Assembly (NCBI RefSeq): GCF_021869535.1
Contig: NW_026262734.1
Coordinates: forward strand, 90,091,285-90,155,284
DNA length: 64,000 bases
From: Mytilus californianus
Lineage: Eukaryota; Mollusca; Bivalvia; Mytilida; Mytilidae
Reading direction: 5' to 3'
A program made the position numbers and the translations under genes. The notes beneath the pieces were generated by a model. The model did no database searches, had not been told where the DNA came from, and saw nothing but the letters and a program-made list of their open reading frames with translations. Below are positions 60,701 through 64,000 of this stretch, piece after piece (position 1 is the first letter of the stretch; each line of letters starts with the position of its first letter).

Positions 60701-61084
60701 CACCAGTAAAACTGTATTTGCAACTCTCAAATCATCAATAGACAGAGGCAACTCTTCAACTTCAGTACTGTAATCACTTAAATCACACACAATGATTGAG
60801 AAGGGATGACTATACCTTTTTTTATTTTGTAGAATGGTAGTATGCAGTGTCCAGCATGTAAGACAATTTATGGAGAGAAACATGGAAATTGTCCAAAGGG
60901 TGTGATGGAGTACTGTATAATGTCCCAGGCATTACCTGGGTTCCCAGACAGTCAGACAATCAGAATATTGTATCATATATCTCCCGGGGTACAGACACAG
61001 GAACACCCACATCCAGGGAAGAGATTTACATGTAGGGGATTCCCCAGAGTGTGTTTCTTACCAGATAATGATGAAGGAAGAAAG
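48494..61084 (+). CDS. DTX1: Deltex-family E3 ubiquitin ligase (WWE-WWE-RING-DTC), 3' end beyond window
   Basis: Seven coding exons join in frame to give 610 residues: 48494-48704, 52418-53432, 55042-55082, 56349-56444, 57527-57594, 59627-59773 and 60833-61084. WWE1 is about residues 10-70 ([14 protein letters not shown]) and WWE2 about 88-158 (IVWQWEGD...WHIYD). Residues 160-477 are a Ser/Thr-, then Asn/Gln/Met-rich linker. The RING finger is about 479-535 (C479, C482, C508, H510, H513, C516, C532, C535), followed directly by the Deltex C-terminal domain start ([26 protein letters not shown]-like). The last ~70 residues expected for the family (KRRLIFTVG region) are not in the window. Known role: WWE domains bind Notch ankyrin repeats and RING-DTC transfers ubiquitin, also modifying ADP-ribose-linked targets, in Notch trafficking. 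It belongs to the DTX1/2/4 (Drosophila dx) class rather than DTX3. Confidence 0.95.
48705..49868. other. Deltex intron 1, first part
   Basis: Three imperfect repeats of an 'acaggaacaa/taggaac..aatat' phrase occur at 48840-48990. 49385-49540 is a decayed copy of the dispersed repeat at 52015. The open frames at 48968-49259 are intronic without domains. Confidence 0.5.
49869..50669 (+). mobile_element. internally deleted pogo/Tigger-like DNA transposon
   Basis: Termini cagtgcaac (49869-49877) and its complement gttgcactg (50661-50669) are flanked by TA on both sides (49867-49868 and 50670-50671), the expected target duplication. Subterminal 'gtattccgacaa' and related motifs recur inward. A remnant coding region (about 50324-50590) shows a frameshifted CENP-B/pogo-type N-terminal helix-turn-helix ('[13 protein letters not shown]' then 'YILKKKEFY') with internal stops. 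The DDE catalytic region is absent. Confidence 0.85.
50670..52010. other. Deltex intron 1, middle part
   Basis: AT-rich. 51240-51900 has the look of a dispersed repeat ('gaggtgtacatcctt' at its end), but I found no second copy in the window. No gene is seen. Confidence 0.4.
52011..52290 (+). repeat. dispersed mussel-type repeat
   Basis: It runs from 'gagaatggaaatggggaatg' to 'ggcgcaaaaatgcggcgggg'. The reverse complement of its first half is at 24115-24265, and a decayed same-strand copy is at 49385-49540. I recall this sequence as very abundant in mussel DNA; that is memory, not a search. Confidence 0.75.
52418..53432 (+). CDS. DTX1: Deltex exon 2: WWE2 and low-complexity linker
   Basis: The acceptor 'ttttttttcag' ends at 52417 and the donor 'aag|gttagt' starts at 53433. 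The open frame from 52303 to 52417 is intron. WWE2 is followed by basic 'RVRKVRR', then a Ser/Thr/Pro/Lys-rich stretch and a Met-Gln-Asn-rich stretch ('[17 protein letters not shown]') of prion-like composition. It ends in phase 2. Confidence 0.93.
53474..54200 (+). repeat. dispersed repeat in Deltex intron 2
   Basis: It starts 'agctcacctggcccaaagct' and 'gtgagcttttctcatcactt', matching the left edge of the element at 20446. Internal units carry 'ttataatagatagatagaaa' at 53700-54060. The right end is not defined. Confidence 0.7.
54418..55020 (+). repeat. intronic sequence with 'gtctgtctgtcc' dispersed repeat
   Basis: 54450-54490 is the CTGT/CCGT simple tract typical of several families here. 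Two units of 'acaataactcaaaaa.gcttt' and 'ttttcatgaaac.ttgatga' occur at 54498 and 54645. It ends near 'catatcatgcgctcatggcg'. Confidence 0.55.
55042..55082 (+). CDS. DTX1: Deltex exon 3 (41-nt microexon)
   Basis: Acceptor 'tctctttatag', donor 'gtaagg'. It encodes [13 protein letters not shown]. It fits by changing phase 2 to phase 1, which the next acceptor requires. A 41-nt exon is not a multiple of 3, so skipping it would shift the frame. Confidence 0.8.
55083..55565. other. Deltex intron 3, first part
   Basis: Intronic. The minus-strand frame at 55329-55547 has no domain. Confidence 0.45.
55566..56235 (+). repeat. three adjoining dispersed repeat fragments in Deltex intron 3
   Basis: 55567-55645 is a truncated 'tactgtggattca' MITE. 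55646-55980 starts 'atgcccctgccgtagcggag' and contains a 'cgtacgtacgtacgt' tract and two units of 'ggtttccgttctc.aact'. 55988-56230 is the 3' segment also found at 3719-3945. Confidence 0.65.
56349..56444 (+). CDS. DTX1: Deltex exon 4 (linker)
   Basis: Acceptor 'ttgtcttgcag', donor 'gtaact'. It encodes '[20 protein letters not shown]' and following linker residues. Phase 1 on both sides, 96 nt, so it could be skipped without a frameshift. Confidence 0.85.
56445..57526. other. Deltex intron 4
   Basis: AT-rich, with a TA microsatellite (57030-57046) and T-tracts. No coding beyond the flanking exons. Confidence 0.5.
57527..57594 (+). CDS. DTX1: Deltex exon 5 (pre-RING acidic segment)
   Basis: Acceptor 'ttacaattttag', donor 'gtatga'. 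It encodes '[20 protein letters not shown]', acidic and amphipathic, just before the RING. Phase 1 in, phase 0 out. Confidence 0.87.
57907..58687. mobile_element. MITE with 13-bp perfect TIR (tagtcccctaccg)
   Basis: tagtcccctaccg at 57907-57919 and its complement cggtaggggacta at 58675-58687 are perfect inverted termini. If the outer TA is the target duplication, the element is 777 bp with TIR gtcccctaccg. Internally it has a CTGT/CCGT tract (57950-57985) and two copies of 'catgacaagt.atag.' (58058 and 58619). It is non-coding. It lies in Deltex intron 5. Confidence 0.8.
58688..58870 (-). mobile_element. MITE remnant interrupted by the tagtcccc element
   Basis: 58725-58862 matches the reverse complement of the MITE at 61871-62084 ('aatattcatggatttcgtg', 'ttcaacgaatta', 'tgtatgcagatttt'). 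The terminus 'tactgtggattcatt' of the same family sits at 57893-57907, immediately left of the inserted element. Confidence 0.6.
58871..59626. other. Deltex intron 5, remainder
   Basis: Intronic. The phrase 'aaaggtcc..ga..att' appears three times at 59213-59350 as a local degenerate repeat. No coding until the RING exon. Confidence 0.45.
59627..59773 (+). CDS. DTX1: Deltex exon 6: first part of RING finger
   Basis: Acceptor 'tttctgtttcag', donor 'gtaagg', phase 0 on both sides (49 codons). It encodes '[19 protein letters not shown]' through '[16 protein letters not shown]', supplying six of the eight zinc ligands. Confidence 0.95.
59791..60085 (+). repeat. dispersed repeat ('atgcccgacctag' family)
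   Basis: It starts 'tatgcccgacctaggagcat', carries a 'cgttcgttcgtctgtccg' tract, and ends 'aggggcatccgtgtactatg'. It resembles the start of the repeat at 55646. It lies in Deltex intron 6 and is non-coding. Confidence 0.55.
60086..60832. other. Deltex intron 6, remainder, with an antisense coding-like stretch
   Basis: On the minus strand 60605-60815 reads as a well-composed 70-residue segment (for example '[20 protein letters not shown]') without internal stops. I do not recognise it and see no start or good splice signals. It may be a retrocopied gene fragment or chance. Confidence 0.3.
60833..61084 (+). CDS. DTX1: Deltex exon 7: end of RING and start of DTC domain
   Basis: Acceptor 'ttattttgtag', donor 'gtagag', phase 0 (84 codons). 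It encodes '[16 protein letters not shown]', then the DTC N-terminal half ending '[10 protein letters not shown]'. Families continue here with 'VLELL..AWKRRLIF'; no such sequence follows in the window. Confidence 0.94.
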
Positions 61085-61870
61085 GTAGAGTTAGAATTAG
61101 AATTTGATAGTGAAGTTCTCTCCCTTGTCATCTGGATAGCTTGCTATCCATCATGCGATGGCTCTGACAGGTTTTCTCTGTGATTCCTAGTTTGATCTGA
61201 TGTTCTATAACTTACACCTAGGAAGACATATTATGATATATTTTTTCTGTGAGATTCACTAGCCCATCTCTTGTTTTTTTTAAAAAGGACTGAAAGATTG
61301 TGTTTGGTGAATGCTGATCAGTTAAATCTGCCCAAAGCCTAAAGGATAAATGGACTATGACTGATTTGAAATTCAAATGACTGAAATGAAATTCCCAATT
61401 TCAGCCATATTGAATTGAAAATTTACCATGATAAGGCTTTTTTAACCCCCTTTTGTCAGAAATTGCATTTTTTTTATCAATAACAAAATCCTGATGGTAA
61501 TGCTTTTCTTCCTACGGACAAAGCTTCAAATAATATGGTCTTTGCATTCTTCACGCTTAACCACAAGTCCTATGGCCATGGCCTGTAAAATTGCTTTCGG
61601 GCTTGTAAAATTCTCCTCTACAAGCCAACAGAATCCAACAAAAATTTTCAAAATACTGAGCGTCTGGCTTGTGGGCTCAAAATATAAGCGTGAAGGCTGT
61701 CTTTGTATGTAAATCGTTCTACTACAAGTGTCTTGTAAAAGAATTAGGAATAAGTGAGCACTCAGGTATTCCCACATACAAAAACATATCATTGACAAGG
61801 ATGAGATTTTGGTGAATCATAAGTCCTATGGCTCTAATGAACATTACATTGAACAGCAAATCTGAGGACT
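61085..61870. other. Deltex intron 7, first part
   Basis: Intronic. The frames at 61494 (+) and 61526 (-) overlap each other and have no domain. The expected final DTC exon is not found. Confidence 0.5.
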
Positions 61871-62084
61871 TACTGTGGATTCATTTATTTTTCGTGGGTA
61901 CCAATTTTAGTGGATTAGGGAAAATTGGCATGTTCGTGGATATTTAATTTCGTGGTTTTACCGAAAGTCTGCATACAAGCCTATACAAAATATGTCATTC
62001 GTTGAACATTTAATTTCGTGGTTCACTTGTACCCACGAAATCCACGAAAATTAGTATCCAACGAATAATAATGAATCGACAGTA
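61871..62084. mobile_element. 214-bp MITE, intact copy
   Basis: Terminal tactgtggattcatt (61871-61885) and the complement aatgaatcgacagta (62070-62084) match at 14 of 15 positions. The interior has inverted 'cgtgggtaccaattt' and 'gtacccacgaaatcc' segments, so the whole folds back. The same family is at 34599, 55567 and 57893/58725. Confidence 0.85.
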
Positions 62085-63654
62085 CCTTGTTTGTATTGGA
62101 TACCTAAGCTTCACAAAATTCCGTACAAACAACGGTACATTGCAGGCTCATCTGCATGTTCTACAAAGGAATTGTCCATTAGATTGACAAAAATTCTCTC
62201 CGCAGTGAAAGAGGGTCTTTAGAAATACTGTCAGTCAGGGGTACTACTTGTACAAGTAATCTTTATTTACTTGAAGAAGTAAAAAAAATATACTTATATA
62301 AGTTAATTATAATGTTTGAATAATCTCCCCTTAATTTTCTCAAAAATTTACTTGTATAAGTAAATTTTTTTTACAATCCCACAAAAATTCTCAAGTTTTG
62401 AGATGTAAAAACATGCCTTTAATGATTTTTCCCAGGTTAGCTCATAATTTTTGATTAGAGTTCAATGTTTCGTCTCATTAATTCAACAAAGAAACTGATT
62501 GGGCAAAGATCTTAAGTATTTGTGCAAGGCCTTCAAAAATTGCCCCTTGGGGGCTTGTAAATGAGCAGTGTTCTGAAGATAACAGACAAATGAGATTTTC
62601 ATTGTCCATGAAATTACACTTACATGATTAATAAAGACATCTGCAAAGGACAGACAATTTAAAATTCGATTAGAACAAAGAAGTCCTAAGAATTCAAGAA
62701 AAGAAGATAGAATGACTTTTTTACTTATATAAGTAAAAAAATCTGAATGTCTAAGGGACATAACTAAGCCAAAAAATTATTTACCTATACAAGTAAATAA
62801 AATACACTTGTATAAGCAGGGTTTAAGCTAGGATTTTGAGGGCTTTAGTCACTTTTGCAAGGGATGAAAATCAACCTTATTTTGGGTAGCAGCAAGGGAC
62901 CTAGGATGTATATTACTATCTATACATCTTTGTCAGACTTTGAAGGACTTAGGCATACTAGGCAGTTACTGCATGATTTGACTGATATGGCACTTTAATA
63001 GGAAGATTAGGATATAAGATCTAGAAATCTAGTTCACAATTTCACTTCAGTTAGTTTCAGGGTACATTCCTAATCAGTAAAAGTTGGGATCAATTTTTTT
63101 TTAAACCAGGAATCACAGCATAAATGAACTTGTAAGGACTATTTCACTGCATTATTCATACTCATTATCCTTAAAAACGTTTTAAAGCGATATTTAGAAT
63201 TAATTCCATAAAGTTGGAACCAAGGATTTGTACAAATCCTTATTGGAACAATTCTAATGACTTTAAATTGTAAATTTATCATGAATAGATCGCCCGAATA
63301 GATCACGTTTACTTTCGATTTCCCAATGAAATGAAAACGGGAAGTGACAAGTGGATAACAAATTCAGAATGAATCCGGATTCATTTACGGATTAGTTCGT
63401 GTTTAAAAAAGGCAGGAAATTATCATTTTTTAGATTAAATTTGCTAAATAAGAACTATATTTATAAATTTCGTATTTTACGTTTTAGTGTCTTTAAATTC
63501 ATAAGAATACTTTCGCGCATGCGCAGTTCATCGTAAAGGAAGCACCTGTTTGACTCGTGAAAACATTTCTGAATGTTATGAATAAAGTTCTATCTTTTTA
63601 ATCAAAATTGTCGAAGTTTTTGATTAAAAGTTATATGACGAAAATACGTTCATT
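62085..63654. repeat. intronic region with palindromic 12-mer cluster
   Basis: Palindromic acttNtaNaagt-type 12-mers occur at 62246, 62292, 62350, 62723, 62783 and 62806; the outer groups are in inverted arrangement (62240-62290 versus 62770-62820), suggesting a fold-back element of about 580 bp. 63368-63385 is a perfect 18-bp palindrome (aatgaatcc/ggattcatt). No coding is seen. Confidence 0.6.
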
Positions 63655-63830
63655 TGACGAAACAACGACAAGCAAACTGCAAATTGTGATCGTTTGAGAA
63701 ATATTGAAATTAAAATGCGATCTGTCGGATGGAAAACTTGAATGACGAAACTACGACAAACGATCTGCAAATTGTGCTCGTTTGATAAATATTGAAATTG
63801 AAATGCCGACTGACTGATTTTACTGAGGAA
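63655..63830 (+). repeat. 2 x ~88-bp tandem duplication
   Basis: 'gacgaaac.acgacaa' followed by 'ctgcaaattgtg.tcgtttga' and 'aaatattgaaatt.aaatgc' occurs at 63656 and 63744. Confidence 0.8.
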
Positions 63831-64000
63831 AATTATTATGATGATCAATTATGAGGTTGATAAATAATTAACGGATTAGTAACCCATCCGATGACGATAA
63901 GCGGATTATCTGTAATCACAACTTTAACACCTGTTGTAAATGTTAATTAACTGAGGGTCATAAACTTGTCAGAAACAATAAGACAGGTAGAATTATAGTA
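63831..64000. other. unassigned end of window
   Basis: No feature is supported. The Deltex gene is expected to continue beyond this point. Confidence 0.4.

Noticed and set aside
1-64000. Functional linkage of Deltex with the ankyrin gene because WWE domains bind ankyrin repeats
   Set aside because: They are 30 kb apart with an unrelated gene between them, and eukaryotic gene neighbourhood carries little weight here.

Overview
This is eukaryotic nuclear DNA that is AT-rich, intron-rich and dense in repeats. Two protein families (a Deltex E3 ligase and a CCDC92 homologue) mark it as animal. The dispersed repeats, and an intron-poor STAND-NTPase/ankyrin gene of a type expanded in bivalves, suggest a bivalve mollusc, most likely a mussel (Mytilidae). 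The species call is inference from remembered repeat families, not from a search.

Layout. 0-12 kb holds no gene that I can support. It contains a decayed reverse-transcriptase element, a fold-back repeat, and a 6-12 kb block of degenerate ~1 kb tandem units that opens with three hairpins. 12.5-18.7 kb is a single 6.2 kb exon (+) encoding a P-loop STAND-type NTPase fused to 47 in-register 33-residue ankyrin repeats; its 5' exon(s) are not recognised. 18.7-33.3 kb is repeat-rich intergenic DNA with a second reverse-transcriptase copy, two satellite-like arrays and several small tandem arrays.

33.4-41.6 kb (-) is a three-exon CCDC92-family gene that I could assemble completely: the exon phases fit and the product is 317 residues. 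Its introns hold a 167-bp satellite array, a TIR element, and a 2.9 kb element with a perfect 32-bp inverted repeat at its ends. 44.6-46.9 kb holds two adjacent elements that share terminal modules (GC-triplet tract plus hairpin) but carry unrelated internal tandem arrays; these look like Helentron-type non-autonomous elements.

48.5-61.1 kb (+) is a Deltex gene (WWE-WWE-linker-RING-start of DTC) in seven recognised coding exons, with phases consistent throughout. The final part of the C-terminal domain lies beyond the window. Its introns carry a pogo/Tigger-type remnant, a TA-flanked MITE inside what looks like an older MITE, and other dispersed repeats. 61.1-64 kb is intronic sequence with a MITE and a cluster of a 12-bp palindromic motif.

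The three genes have no evident operon-like or functional link. Deltex is known to bind ankyrin repeats (of Notch) through its WWE domains, but proximity to the ankyrin gene here is probably coincidence. The most unusual items are the indel-free higher-order ankyrin array and the two modular satellite-carrying elements.
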